Below are positions 29,482-40,089 of a stretch of 49,625 nt of DNA, one piece after another. The notes beneath the pieces are model-generated. The model was not told where the DNA came from and searched no databases. It worked only from the letters and a program-made list of their open reading frames with translations. The translations under genes and the position numbers were made by a program. Positions within the stretch are counted from its first letter, which is position 1, and every line of letters starts with the position of its first letter. The DNA comes from Basidiobolus meristosporus CBS 931.73 (taxonomy: Eukaryota > Basidiobolomycota > Basidiobolomycetes > Basidiobolales > Basidiobolaceae): the NCBI GenBank assembly GCA_002104905.1, contig MCFE01000651.1:1-49625 (forward strand), written 5' to 3'.

Positions 29482-30584
29482 TAAATCTATTACGTTCAAT
29501 GTTGAATGCTAGAAATAATGCAAGTATACAAAGTAGCTGGATAAAGAAGTAAACAGTGTATGTTGGGGTATTCTAACCATACATGCTACACATCATTTAC
29601 AACAGTATAAATAAAAGTGCTACTCTGTCAAAAACCTCTGGTGGATGCTGGACAATAAGTATAAATACACTGGTAGATGTATGTGACTATTTATTCCCAT
29701 AAGATCAAGGCCTGGGATCCCATTATAATCACTAATTAGTCTTAGTGCTTCTGTTTGATGCTTCCTATTCTGTTTATAGAATCATCAACCTAGACTAGTG
29801 CTTCCAACAGTAATATTTGTGTGTGAATTTCATGATAGCATATTACCAAATCTTGTGAAAGGTTATTCACCCTATTCACCCTACTCACCCTACTCACCCT
29901 ACTCACCCTACTCACCCTATTAGGATCACTTAACCTACAGGCAAGCTCCCAAATACATAAACTGCCAATAGATAGTAATAAAAGGGTAAAATAAATCTAG
30001 CAAAATACCTATATGGCTGCAGGAGTACTCAAAATAAGAGTTCTAGATAATCTATTTTTCCTGCTTAGAAACACGTTGATTTCTTCAGCACTTACATAGA
30101 TCAGCGCAATGGCTGTTGCAGATTCAAAGTGGCGTCCGGCTGATAGATGCTTAACGGTCTCAAGGTTATTTAGGATATACGTTGAGTTCTAGGTTGTTTG
30201 GTAACAGAAATTAAACAAAGCCTTTTCTAAAGGAAGCCAGCGCTACTAAGGCAAAAGCAAAGACCTCAGGGGTGCCATATCATATTAACCGCAACAGAAA
30301 AGGATTGTCTTCAGAAGTACGGAGCATGTGACACGATACTGATTGCTGGAACAGATGCCTGTACATGGCAGTTGTACACGTATATCTGATCAAAAGCATG
30401 TAAAACTCTGCTCTCACGCTATACTTAGACAATCAAAGTAGCAGTTCACACATATATAATAAAGTGCAATGAACATAATACAGCTGGGTCAAAGGAATGT
30501 TTATTAATTCACAATGCTTCAGCTAAATATCCTTAACAGCAACATCTTCAAGAGTCCACCGGCTATGTAGGCACCAACCAAACC
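29482..30584. other. F3 3' flank and intergenic DNA
   Basis: The first about 100 bp continue the F-unit 3' flank. Nothing else recognised apart from the 9-bp minisatellite. Confidence 0.5.
29864..29917 (+). repeat. 9-bp minisatellite, six units
   Basis: TATTCACCC twice, then TACTCACCC four times. Confidence 0.9.
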
Positions 30585-30803
30585 CTACGAGATTACCCAT
30601 GTCTGGCTATTCACACAGGCGGTCCCCTTTCTCCCTTCGAGGATCTGCTTGTAGGACAGTTCGCCAGTTCCGGGTCCTCTCCAAGTCCAGCGAATCCCTC
30701 TGACTGTGACTGAGGCGTAGTTTCCATTGTTAGCTCTCTTGGCTCTGGCAATTTCTTCTCTGACATCGGCAGCATAAAAACAGGCTTCTTGATCGGATAC
30801 CAT
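30585..30803 (-). CDS. Small orphan protein with A-type promoter
   Basis: 72 aa from the first in-frame ATG (30803); the frame is open upstream without ATG. No signal peptide. Arg/Gly-rich middle (RGIRWTWRGPGTGELSYKQI), then GTACVNSQTW and stop. AAGGTGATATAAAGC on the minus strand at about 30872-30858 matches the A-family core promoter and lies about 60 bp before the ATG. A second minus frame just past the stop ends WTLEDVAVKDI, so a frameshift near the end is possible. Not recognised. Confidence 0.45.
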   Translation of the reverse strand: MVSDQEACFYAADVREEIARAKRANNGNYASVTVRGIRWTWRGPGTGELSYKQILEGRKGTACVNSQTWVIS

Positions 30804-30874
30804 GGCTGAGGAAATGGAGTGCAATAAGTCTTGAGACTGACAAGCCCACACCTGCTGCTTTATATCACCTTGTC

Positions 30875-32250
30875 CATATGGTGGCTTAGTGTTGGCTGCT
30901 TCATGTGCCCTTTTCTACTAAGTATAGTGGCTTCCCACTTCAAGTGCTAAGTCTTAGGCCAAGCTTGGAGAAATGATCTAGAACAGTTGAGGCCAAATCT
31001 GCAACATTACCTGAGAAAACAAGTTTTACAACATATTAGCTGACAATGACGTGCCGATTAAATGAGTAATTGCACAGAAAATATAGGAATCACTATCTTT
31101 CTCAACATACTTTTCTATTGAATAGCGAGGCAAGGAGCGTAACCAACTTCAATTCTGAGGCCATAGCCCATCGCCAAAATTCACCAACGGAAAGTCCAAC
31201 TCAAAGCCATTGAAATCATCACACATTTGTAGTCTCTATGGCCCTCGCTGATGTCTCACCGTGCATAATAATTTGCAGTACTGGCTAAACACAACAGTGA
31301 ATAATTCCTTCTTGCCGGCACCGTCTCTACGCACCATGCCGGTCATTGGCGACAAGGATTTGCACCAATCAGCAATGAGTCTGTTCTTGTAACTACAGGT
31401 TATATAATAAACCTTCCCAAAAGAATGACCGTGGTAGTCGGTGGCTGAGCTCTTAATCCGACGCTGTACTCCATCTGTGGCAGGGTGAAGTTAGCAATTG
31501 ATAAGAGTATGTGTCTAGCAAGAAAACATCGCCATCCAAGCCATCAATTGTAATAGCATAATTAAGTGAACAGTCACATTTGGCTTTTTCTTGACAAATA
31601 ACTAATTGAAAACGCGTGTACTACAATAAGAAATTCCCAAGCAGCCTCAACTATCCAAGGCACTATCCACTCAATATTCCCAACTCTTGGCGAACAGCTA
31701 ATCAATTTATTCTCGCCTGTACTGTGCTGTACACCCCATGACAGTCGTATCGTTCACCAATCAGCAACAACCCTAGGTTCTTGTAATAACAGGTTAATTT
31801 AATAAGTCTGCCCCAAAGCTTGACTGTGGTGGCTGCTCTCCAGTTGCGGCAGGGTCAGATCAGCAATATATTTAATCATGTGTATAGCAAGAAAACAGCA
31901 CTACCAAAGGACAATACCTTCCAGGCAATGACAGGACTATTGTAAGAGACACTTGCCTTAAAGATGGAATAAAGATACCAAAAGTGCATGTTAAGCTCAC
32001 AGGACTACACTGATACAAAGGAGTACCAAACCCCATTGAAATTGACTGCAACGACCTTGGACTTTCTCGACGGTAACCCTTAAGCTCATTAGTAAAAAAT
32101 TACCGAAGTCCTTACTAACACGGATAGTTATTGCAAAAACTGAGAGAATTTTGAATGATATTAAGGATATCATTGACCAGATCGCCTTCATTCATCACAC
32201 TTTGAAGTGCAGCCTATACTGTGTAGCCTTGGTTCGAAGAGGTAAAGTAG
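30875..32250. other. Intergenic with internal repeats
   Basis: About 31335-31530 and 31745-31905 are diverged copies of each other (ACCAATCAGCAA, TTCTTGTAA.TACAGGTTA, GCAAGAAAACA). 31600-31730 matches 18788-18915. A plus frame near 32035 reads LTATTLDFLDG and KITEVLTNTDSYC with stops between; it may be a further decayed secreted-protein gene, but this is weak. Confidence 0.5.
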
Positions 32251-32316
32251 CAAAGGTTAAATCAATCTAGCTCGCATAAAGCTAGCGCTATGAACGAAGC
32301 CTAATTGAGTGGGATC

Positions 32317-32333
32317 GAGGTGATATAAATCGG
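32317..32333 (+). promoter_or_regulatory. Core promoter of A2
   Basis: GAGGTGATATAAATCGG, missing two bases relative to the A1 promoter, about 32 bp before the conserved ATG. Confidence 0.7.
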
Positions 32334-32364
32334 CAAAATTCGCATGAGACTCCACCAGCCAGTC

Positions 32365-32889
32365 ATGCAGCTTTCCTTCCTCTTGCTAGTTTCCGCCATC
32401 GCTTCGTTGCAAGCAATTTCCGCTACCCCACTCGGTGAATCCCAGGTGGGCTACACCAATGAGCCATGTGTCGAACAACAGGGTGCTTGTTATCAGGACA
32501 CATCGGCCCCCGGTCAAGAATACCAGCCATCAACTGAGGAGGGGGATGATTCGGAGATGAGTGAGCCAATGCAGACAAGCGAGACTTCGGGTGAGCAAAC
32601 AGAATTCTCTGGGTTGCAAGGGTTTGATATTTCAAATTTACAACCATCACAAGCCTTGTTGGGCAACATCAATGGCCATTCCTCCAGTAAAGCCAATGCC
32701 CTGTCCAACTCAAACCAGTTCGACCAAGCGCAAGTCATCGACCAAACCCTCTACCAGCCCAAGCAGCAACAGCCACAAATTATCATCACTCAGCCAGCAG
32801 CGCGTGCGCTTAGAGGTGGGTACAAGAAGTATAAGAGATCTGCTCGTCGCCACTTCAAAGTTAGATATTTCAGTGGAAACAGACATTAA
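32365..32889 (+). CDS. A2, family A small secreted protein
   Basis: 174 aa from the conserved MQL start (an upstream in-frame ATG is at 32344). Signal peptide MQLSFLLLVSAIASLQA, a Cys pair as in A1, an acidic linker, then a core identical to A1 over most positions (SSSKANALSNSNQFDQAQVI, DQTLYQPKQQQPQIIITQPA) and a basic tail ending SGNRH. Intact B2 follows 370 bp downstream, so this is a complete A-B pair. Noncoding blocks 1 and 2 are absent from this intergenic gap. Confidence 0.88.
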   Translation: MQLSFLLLVSAIASLQAISATPLGESQVGYTNEPCVEQQGACYQDTSAPGQEYQPSTEEGDDSEMSEPMQTSETSGEQTEFSGLQGFDISNLQPSQALLGNINGHSSSKANALSNSNQFDQAQVIDQTLYQPKQQQPQIIITQPAARALRGGYKKYKRSARRHFKVRYFSGNRH

Positions 32890-33065
32890 GTCTAGTGAAA
32901 GTAAATTTACGAAATAAAATGAGCAACATATTACTCGGTATACTGATGATGTACAGTACTCAAGAATTTGCTGATATGCACACACGGAAACAGTGGCATT
33001 TATCGTTGTACACAATGACATTGTGAGTATTGAAGAGAAGTATGGGCAGCGGTGATAGAGCCATG

Positions 33066-33087
33066 TATATATATATATATATATATA
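33066..33087. repeat. (TA)n microsatellite
   Basis: Eleven or so TA units between A2 and B2. Confidence 0.9.
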
Positions 33088-33258
33088 CAGAGGCTGTCAT
33101 TCCAGTGCATGTGTTTTATATGTTACAGGCTTCCTCAATAAAGTCTATAACAGAATGTAACAAGACTCACTTTATGCCCTCGACTTAACCTTATTATATA
33201 GCCTCCCATGCTATATAGCGGCCTATGCAACTAACTCATTTCTCAGCTATTCTTCAGC

Positions 33259-33756
33259 ATGCGCTCTACTACCGTAGCAGTGATTCTAGGCCTTGCCGCT
33301 CTTCAAGTTGCCGTTGCTGCCCCAATCGGCTGTTCTTCTCCATGCACTCGCGAGTATAGAAGGGTGCATTATCGCAGCTTACCATGTGCACAGTATGCGA
33401 GTGATTGCTACCAAAACGCTCGAGTTTTGCCTGTCGTTAAGACGACGAATGTCCAATCCCCGTTATTGCGCCAGGTTTTCACCACGGTGACCAGAAAGCA
33501 CGATAACCTGAACATTGCTAACGCCAACAGCAACAAAGGCTTCGATGTCAAGTATCAAGCAGGGCCCAGTCTCGAACTGGAGGGTGGGGCCAACGCATTA
33601 GAATACGCCAAGCAAAAGGGAGCGGAACACTCGGAAGATAGTTCTTTCTCTCCCTACGTTCTGATGCAGCCCACTCAAGATGTACAATACACAACCCCTG
33701 TGGCAGAGATGCAATGCGTAGAAGATTGTCCAGAGCAAAACGTTCAATACAATTAG
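33259..33756 (+). CDS. B2, family B small secreted protein
   Basis: 165 aa from the ATG at 33259. Signal peptide 1-20 (MRSTTVAVILGLAALQVAVA, cut AVA/AP). N-terminal Cys-rich basic segment (GCSSPCTREYRRVHYRSLPC), core SPLLRQVFTTVTRKHDNLNI, NANSNKGFDVKYQAGPSLEL and EYAKQKGAEHSEDSS, then YVLMQPTQDVQYTTP and CVEDC. The stop comes about 5 codons before the CADNCA ending of other B proteins because of a TAG, so two C-terminal Cys are lost. GCTATATAGCG lies about 45 bp upstream. Unknown function; secreted. Confidence 0.85.
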   Translation: MRSTTVAVILGLAALQVAVAAPIGCSSPCTREYRRVHYRSLPCAQYASDCYQNARVLPVVKTTNVQSPLLRQVFTTVTRKHDNLNIANANSNKGFDVKYQAGPSLELEGGANALEYAKQKGAEHSEDSSFSPYVLMQPTQDVQYTTPVAEMQCVEDCPEQNVQYN

Positions 33757-34128
33757 TGTGATGACATGAGCTGAAGATGTAGGTAGTCATCACCACGCTA
33801 CAACTGAAAATTTTCAATCAATAAAATTCAAATGACATTCTTACACTTGTTGTTGCTTGTGATTAGCTTTTTACTTGCACACACCTGTATCATGATCAGA
33901 GCTGCGGGCATTAATATTAGATTTTCGCTTACGTACTAACATACTCACCCTCAGTCTTTAGTAATGCTGCCCTCCACCGAAAAGGTTGATATTAGAGAGA
34001 ATATCTGGCAGGGTTACCGGATTGACTTTGGTAACACAAAGATTCGAGATTGACAGACTACCCAGCAACTGTTAGCATTGTGATATTTCCTCTTATAATT
34101 TTTGTGCAAGCTATAGGAATAACAAAAG
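33757..34128. other. B2 3' flank
   Basis: AATAAAATTCAAATGACATTC at about 33819 is the likely polyadenylation region. The whole stretch is duplicated at 1.92-2.32 kb, and its last about 125 bp also at 5.48-5.60 kb. Confidence 0.7.
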
Positions 34129-34210
34129 TGATGAGGGTGGGGTTCGAACCCACGCCTCCGAAGAGACTGCGACCTGAACGCAGCGCCTTAGACCACTCGG
34201 CCACCTCACC
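34129..34210 (-). tRNA. tRNA-Leu(CAG), intact copy
   Basis: Read on the minus strand: 7-bp acceptor stem GGTGAGG/CCTCATC (one G-U), D arm TGGCCGAGTGG, anticodon loop TTCAGGT (CAG), class II long variable arm closed over TTCG, T arm GTGGG-TTCGAAC-CCCAC, discriminator A. All fit tRNA-Leu. No intron. TTTT follows 3' as a Pol III terminator. It shows that CUG is decoded as Leu. This is the unoccupied version of the Ty3 target seen at 2.4 and 5.7 kb. Confidence 0.95.
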
Positions 34211-34524
34211 AGCTTGTACTTGGTCCTTACGAAAGAGTTTGAAAGGAAATATTCTTGAAGTACTACCATCACTCGAAGCAAGCATCATAAAGTATCTTTA
34301 CCTACTGTTTTGTCGTTACCCATCAGTGTTTTTTCATAATGAAGAAATGGCAATCGAATTTACGATCAATAAATACAAAATCCCGGGTTTGGCAGACTAA
34401 ATTAAACTGAAAATCAGTGGAAGTACGTAGATCTTTTCCTATGTAAATCATTTGTAAACGGAGCAATTGTCTAGATGATACTGAGTAAGAATATACAAAG
34501 GTAGCATATAAGTATCATTCGGTC

Positions 34525-34640
34525 ACTCTTACTAAGTGGGATCGCGAAGGTGATATAAATCGGGAGTACAAGAAGTTACGCCACTTTAAAGTATGCTCCA
34601 GAAAATCATGGTGAGTCCCACAAAACAATGGAAGAAATGA
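34525..34640 (+). pseudogene. A-copy collapsed to promoter plus tail
   Basis: GTGGGATCGCGAAGGTGATATAAATCGGG (A promoter, 34536 on) runs straight into GAGTACAAGAAG and CACTTTAAAGTATGCTCCAG, the A basic-tail codons and flank seen at 20465-20530. The whole of the signal peptide and core is deleted. Confidence 0.8.
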
Positions 34641-34836
34641 GTAAAAATAAGAACTATGGACATGTGTGAGGGGAATGCAGAATGCTGACAATCGTTAGAA
34701 GTGTGCCTGCAGGAACGCAACAGTAGCAGAGACAGAACAAAACGTTCAATACAGTTAGTGTGCTGACAAGATAAATAAAGTTGAACTGAGAATAACCATT
34801 CTTTGCACAGTCTCACAGACTATTGATCCATCCTCA
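34641..34836 (+). pseudogene. Fragments of A 3' flank and B coding end
   Basis: GAACAAAACGTTCAATACAG (34734-34753) is the B end near its EQN-VQY codons, followed by TAGTGTGCTGACAAG. Only short pieces remain. Confidence 0.6.
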
Positions 34837-34965
34837 TTAAAATCAATTTCCATAACTGAATGTTCAAGTGGGCACACAACTTTGCATAAAAATTGGAAAA
34901 TAGTAAGTTGGTAGTCAAACTTTATTGTAGTGACTACTGTTGACCATCCACTCAGACTGCCAATA
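34837..34965 (+). repeat. CpG-depleted copy of the 22.2-kb block
   Basis: GTGGGCACACAACTTTGCAT and neighbours align with 22230-22365; all five compared CpG sites are TG or CA here. Confidence 0.8.
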
Positions 34966-36309
34966 CCCACTATCCTTGTGTCACTTGTATTCTCCAACTA
35001 TAACAGAGAGGTTGTGCTTTTTAGGAACCAGATGAGAAATATGGTACCCAATGTGCATCAACATTCAAAACTTAGCCAACTTTGCTATGTTAGAAATTCT
35101 AGTACCCTGACTGATTTTCCCTAACTCAGACATAACTAATCCCAGTTATAGTTTACTTTATCCCACCTCACAATCTATTTTTAGCTGTCATACCTAATCA
35201 ATTTGCATGTGGAATTACATTATCAACTTATCTGCCAAGCCTTCCCAGGTGATTAGTCCTCTTAGATTCATTCAACCACTTGGCAGTTACTAAGATATCA
35301 ACTGATTGATGATGCAAACACTTTCCTGTGGAAGTGCTTGATGAAGGACAGCAAGACGCCTGCTGAATACTGTGTAAAAGTCTTCTTAACCATACAGCTT
35401 TCAGTATTTGAAGTAACAGCTACTTAGTGAATATGTAGATGTATCATACTAAGGGACATGTGTTAAATTAGGTCTCATACCAACTTGGGTAGCAACTAGA
35501 TTTCTGTACCCTGTATTCAAAGCATATGAAGAATCAATGCAATATACTGGCTGAATCCAGCTAATTGCCAGCTGAATGCCAGCTGAATATCATCAAGTAA
35601 AAGTAAAAAATCCAAGTATGAAACATTTCATCAGGAGGTTCATTGGGAAATTTGCCATTGATCATAACAGTTATAACCTACTTTCTTTCAATAACTTGGT
35701 CAAATCAATCCAAATAGTGCTGCGTGCCACTTGACAAAGTAAGCCTGTATATTTTTATTGCTGCCAGCCATTCTTGTTGTCTTAGTAATATGGTACCCTC
35801 AGAGACCTGCAACAACTACTTGCATATAGCTACAGATTTTGGCATTGCATTCAGCAACTAAACTTGTGTTTGCAATTGCAACTACTTGATAAGCCAGTAT
35901 TGCCAAAAGTTCTTTCAATCCTATAAACTCAAAGGCGTATCTTGAACTTGGCAGGAAAGCATTAATGAGTTCTGAAAACATTGAATGTTACTTTGCTAAT
36001 AGTGTGGAACATAGTAAAGTGATGTATGTGACTACATATGTTTGTGTTAGGTCCTGGACATAAATTGGGTTGGCAATACAGAAAACATAAGTTGGCACAT
36101 TTGGTCCAATTGGATTAGCACTGTTGTGCAAGCAAGACATACACTACTAAAATGCACATAGCACCCTATGAAAAACTTCAAATTTTGATATTTTACTTTT
36201 ACTACATGGTGTTTGGGTGGTATTCTACTGGCATTTAGCTGGGATCCAGTCAGTGAACTTCATTAAATTTTTCAAGTGCATTTAACTCTGGAAACAACAG
36301 TCTAGTTGC
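34966..36309. other. CpG-poor DNA, no recognised gene
   Basis: Only about three CpG are visible in 1.3 kb. It may include the 3' end or LTR of the copia relic, which I cannot delimit. Confidence 0.5.
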
Positions 36310-39300
36310 CACCAAAGTTGGTATGAGTGCTAAAGTGGCACAAGTCCCTCTGTTTGGTATATCCACAGGCTGTCAAAGTTGCTGTAACATCAAATTCTCA
36401 GAGAGAACCTCAACAAGTCCTGATCTCCTATGGTATCTGACTGGCATCCTGTGGTGCATCCACTGTCCTCTAAATTTTGTCCCCAATCAATATCAGGGTG
36501 TCATAAAAGATCCTGTATTAAGCTCTTACAAGTGTACCTTAAGTGTCTCAGCAGATCCTTTTAGTTATCTAATTCAGCATAAGTGCCACAACAACATTAG
36601 ATATATAGTTCTGATTGAGCGGGCACACAATTGCCACTGAATATACAATATCTGGGTATGTTCCAATCAGATATACATCAGACTTCTAGCCATACATTGG
36701 TAAGTGAATACTGGGCTTTCAGATGGCACCAAGCCCTGTTGATTTGGTAGAATGTTGACCAAGATAAGATGTATCTCCGCTATAATAGCTGCTGATTCAC
36801 AGTTTTCTTTTGGTACTTCTTAAGTATTTCTTGAATGTACTTGAACTGGCTGAGAATAATAGTCTGGGTTCCTCTGACTTTGGAGTATGTTTTCCTTACA
36901 AATTAACTGAGCTCTCCTAGATTGGACATTCTGAACTCCTTAAATTGGATGAATTTATTCCCCCCTGATTTTTCTTGCTTATTAGTGGCTATAATAAGAT
37001 TAGACATATATAGAGCTAGTAAAACTGGAATCTCACTATCTATTGTACAGTAGATACTATGGTCAGAATCACTACTCTGAATACTAAAAGATTATAAACA
37101 GGGATCTATCTTGCAATTTGAAGCTCTTGGTGATTATAAGAGACCATATTGAGATTTTTTAAGTTTGCAGATCTGATAAGGGTTATCTTGGTCAAAGAAC
37201 TCATCAGGCTGGTTCATGTTTACTTCCTTATGATGTTTATCACTCAAAAATGCTGCTTATACATCTATTTGACACATTTACAACTTTGACTTGGCTTCAG
37301 TAGGCAATATCAATCAGATGGAATTAAAATTGACTACTAGTCAAAGATATCAGTGTGGCCCAGTCCAATTGATTGAGAGTACCCTTTTGTCACAGGCCTT
37401 GCTTTGTATCCTTCAGTTGTACCATCAGCCTTCATTTGTCTTGAAGACCCATCTGCATACAGTTGATTTTTAGTTGATTGATAATTAAACACTGCCCCAT
37501 GATTAATTATTTGTTGGGACCAGATATTCCTCAGTCATTGCAGATCTTCAAAACCTTCTCTGAGGGCTATTGCAGGCCTCCTTTACAGTCTGGGGCCCAT
37601 CACTATATACTGAAGAGGCATAGGCCAAGTCTGGACCCTTATTGATTTAGTAATTTGGGCTATATGTAATCCAGCTGAATATCCTGCCTTGTGAAACTCT
37701 AAAGATCACCTCTGGGATATTTCTGAGCACTGGTTTGGACTGAAATCAAGTTGAAGAGTCCTCTGGAGTGAAAAGATTCCCATTGCTTTGCTCCAATTCA
37801 ATTGCAACTACTGGTGGATATGAGATTGAATTTCTGTTATCATCAAATAACATCTTGTGTGAAGATATTGAGTTTTACTAGACAACACATCCCTGGATCT
37901 GCTCAGCCTTTTTGCTTTGGTATTGTGGTGAATGTACACCTTACTACCATCCAAATAACCCAAAGAATGCATTTTACACTTTTTAATGCATATTTTGGCC
38001 AATTTCCAGACAGTCTCTAAGCATATGATGAGCAGCCAACTATTCCAAAGTGCTTTACACTTGGTATGTAGCCATACCATGCCTTAGATGGAGGAGAATC
38101 ACAAGGTATGACACTATAATCCCAACTGTTAAGACATACAGCTGTGGCAAGTGATTTCTCTCAGATATCTTAGGATAATAGCTGATCTCAGATCTTGCCG
38201 TATAGGTTATTTATCTGTGGGAATGTTCTGACACTGCATTTTACTGTGTGAAGTATTGTACAGTAGTCTCTTGCTTCATCCCATGAACTTTGCACAAGTG
38301 GATGAGCAGTTCTGAAATATATTTTCTGCCAATGCCAGAGTGTACTTTCCTAATTTTCCAGAAATCATAGGATAATTTTTGATCATGGATCATAAATCTT
38401 GCCATATCAATTATTGATCTGTTAGCACATTCTGCTACTCCATTTTGCTGTGGGGAGTATGGTACAGTAGTCTCTTGCTTTATCCCATAAATCTTGCAGA
38501 AGTGGACAAAGAGTTTTGAGGTATATTCTCCACCACAGTCAGAGCGTATTTTATTGCTTTTTTCACCAGTTTCTCTCTCCACCATGGCTTTAAGCTCCCT
38601 GAACTTAGACAGAGCTTCTTACTTTACTTCCATGCAAGAGACCCACACATATCTTGCATAATCATAACAAATGTGATTAAATATTTCATTCTGCCAAATA
38701 TTATATTTGCATAGGTCAATGCATATCAGAGCATATTAGATCCAATGTTTTATTAGTTTTGACTGACCCATGACTCTCCAATGGTTATCTGGCCTGTTTC
38801 CCCTATATGACAGCCTCATAATGCTCCTAACTGGCTGGGGGTAATCTGATCTTTGATTGTGTTGCACAAATAATCATAGCAATGTCTCCAAATGTCCTGT
38901 ACCAAAGCTTTGGTGTTTCTTCATTTAAGTAACTTACATCAACTTGCAGATACAATGAAATATGAGTCAGCATATATGGAGTCCGGCTTCTAATACCCAG
39001 AGCAATGTGGGCAACTCTTGTTTGCATGCATATTTAGTGCAGATATGAATAGTCTACTGGTGGCTGATAATGCCTTCCAGGCATTCTTTGTAATTTTGCT
39101 GTTGCGCAATAGACTAGCAATTTGTCTTTATTGTTGTGCAAATGCAGTCAACAGCACTTTGTTCTTTCTCCTGGCACTTTAAGGCTTATGCTCCTACAGT
39201 TTTAGGAGGGCATTCTTTTCCCATAACAATGTCCCAAAGGCCTCTTTCCTGTAGCAGCATATTCATCTTCACCATCCAGACTTGATGTGAGATCCAGAAT

Positions 39301-39340
39301 GGCATTCCTTTCACCAGAATCACCATTGCAGTACTACTGT
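36310..39340 (-). mobile_element. Ty1/copia retrotransposon relic
   Basis: Read from 39340 downwards on the minus strand: gag-like MNMLLQERGLWDIVMGKE (about 39260), gag-pre-integrase ETPKLWYRTFGDIAMIICAT (about 38900), integrase core IRSDCGGEYTSKLFVHFCK, ETTVPYSPQQNGVAECANRS (38540-38390), integrase end GYLDGSKVYI with SRDV (about 37950), RT KADGTTEGYKARPVTKGYSQ (about 37390), CKLKKSQYGLL (about 37170), ALYMSNLI where the catalytic YVDD should be (about 37000), RNase H YPDIDWGQNLEDSGCTTG (about 36490). Stops and lost CpG occur throughout. The order integrase before RT places it in Ty1/copia. LTRs not found. Confidence 0.85.
38220..38330 (-). repeat. Duplicated integrase segment inside the copia relic
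   Basis: RKYISELLIHLCKVHGMKQE and TTVQYFTQ repeat the nearby EYTSKLFVHFCKIYGIKQET and TVPYSPQ, giving a local tandem duplication of about 230 bp with independent decay. Confidence 0.7.
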
Positions 39341-39758
39341 CACCACCAATACCAGCTTCTCTACATATAGATTATGTAAGTACCAAAATGATTTCCACTT
39401 TGTCAACCACTTATGCCTGCCTTGCTGTTAAAGCACCATTATGGTTCCCTTATTGCAACTCCATACATTTATCTACAAAGATAGTAGTTACCCTCAAATA
39501 TGTGCAGTTAATAGACTATACAGTTTATCAACATCTTGAAAGGTACCCAACATACATACTTGGGGATAACCCTTACCCTCTTATATATATTCACTACTAC
39601 ATAGGTTGGCTGATAAGCTGTGAAGCACAATCCGTCTGTAATGATGATGATGAAGTAGAACATAAATACGTATATACCTCATTTGTCACTAAAAGCCTGA
39701 GGATGGGATGAGTATTTTATTATTGACAGAGTAGGAATCTTGGTTTTGCATATATACA
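39341..39758. other. Intergenic and C-gene 3' flank
   Basis: CATAATCCGTCTGTAATGAT and ATACCTCATTTGTCACTAAA near 39626-39690 match the 3' flank of the C genes at 42.75 and 47.3 kb. No gene. Confidence 0.6.
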
Positions 39759-40089
39759 TTAATATCTGCGGAGGCGTCGTTCACAACAAATACACGATGG
39801 TTGATCATAATCGCCCTCATCTGGGATAGGTGGCTGAATGTATGTAGGCGTAGATGGTTGGAACAACGTCTGATCTACTAGCTGCACTTGGGAGTATTGA
39901 TTTGAGTTGGAGAGAGCTTGGGCATCTTGCGCAGAGTTAGCCTGGATGCTGTCCAGCAACGGTGAGGCATCTGGGACATCCGATGGGTAGTCTGTCGATG
40001 AATATGATTCAAGGTATGGTGTCTGGTTGTTGTATGTATCGATGGGCCAAGAATACTATGGTGGATAGAATGTAGGTATTGTGGTGCAT
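39759..40089 (-). pseudogene. C0, family C copy with signal-peptide deletion
   Basis: Starts ATG CAC CAC AAT ACC TAC as in C1. A 20-bp deletion removes the end of the signal peptide (the GGTGCATCC to ATCTCC segment of C1) and shifts the frame. The mature frame is otherwise open: LLDSIQANSAQDAQALSNSN, QYSQVQLVDQTLFQPSTPTY, and the tail CERRLRRY. The acidic stretch is shortened. Confidence 0.85.

Larger units (their letters stand above)
23720..29500 (+). repeat. Three tandem units carrying the F genes
   Basis: ATG spacing is 1275 and 1265 bp. Shared parts include the promoter and coding region, ATTATCTAATGAATTATCGG-type 3' flank (25025, 26530), and TTTATACTTTATAAGCGACA-type spacer (23914, 25211, weaker at 26170). 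Unit 3 is interrupted by the piggyBac element. Confidence 0.85.

Noticed and set aside
29864-29917. Possible CRISPR-like array
   Set aside because: The units are 9 bp with no spacers; it is a minisatellite in a eukaryotic genome.
30585-30803. KP4-type or ribonuclease-type secreted toxin
   Set aside because: No signal peptide and no matching cysteine or catalytic pattern.
34050-34400. 116-codon plus-strand frame and 76-codon minus frame over the tRNA
   Set aside because: Both cross the tRNA-Leu gene and recur only where that tRNA is duplicated.
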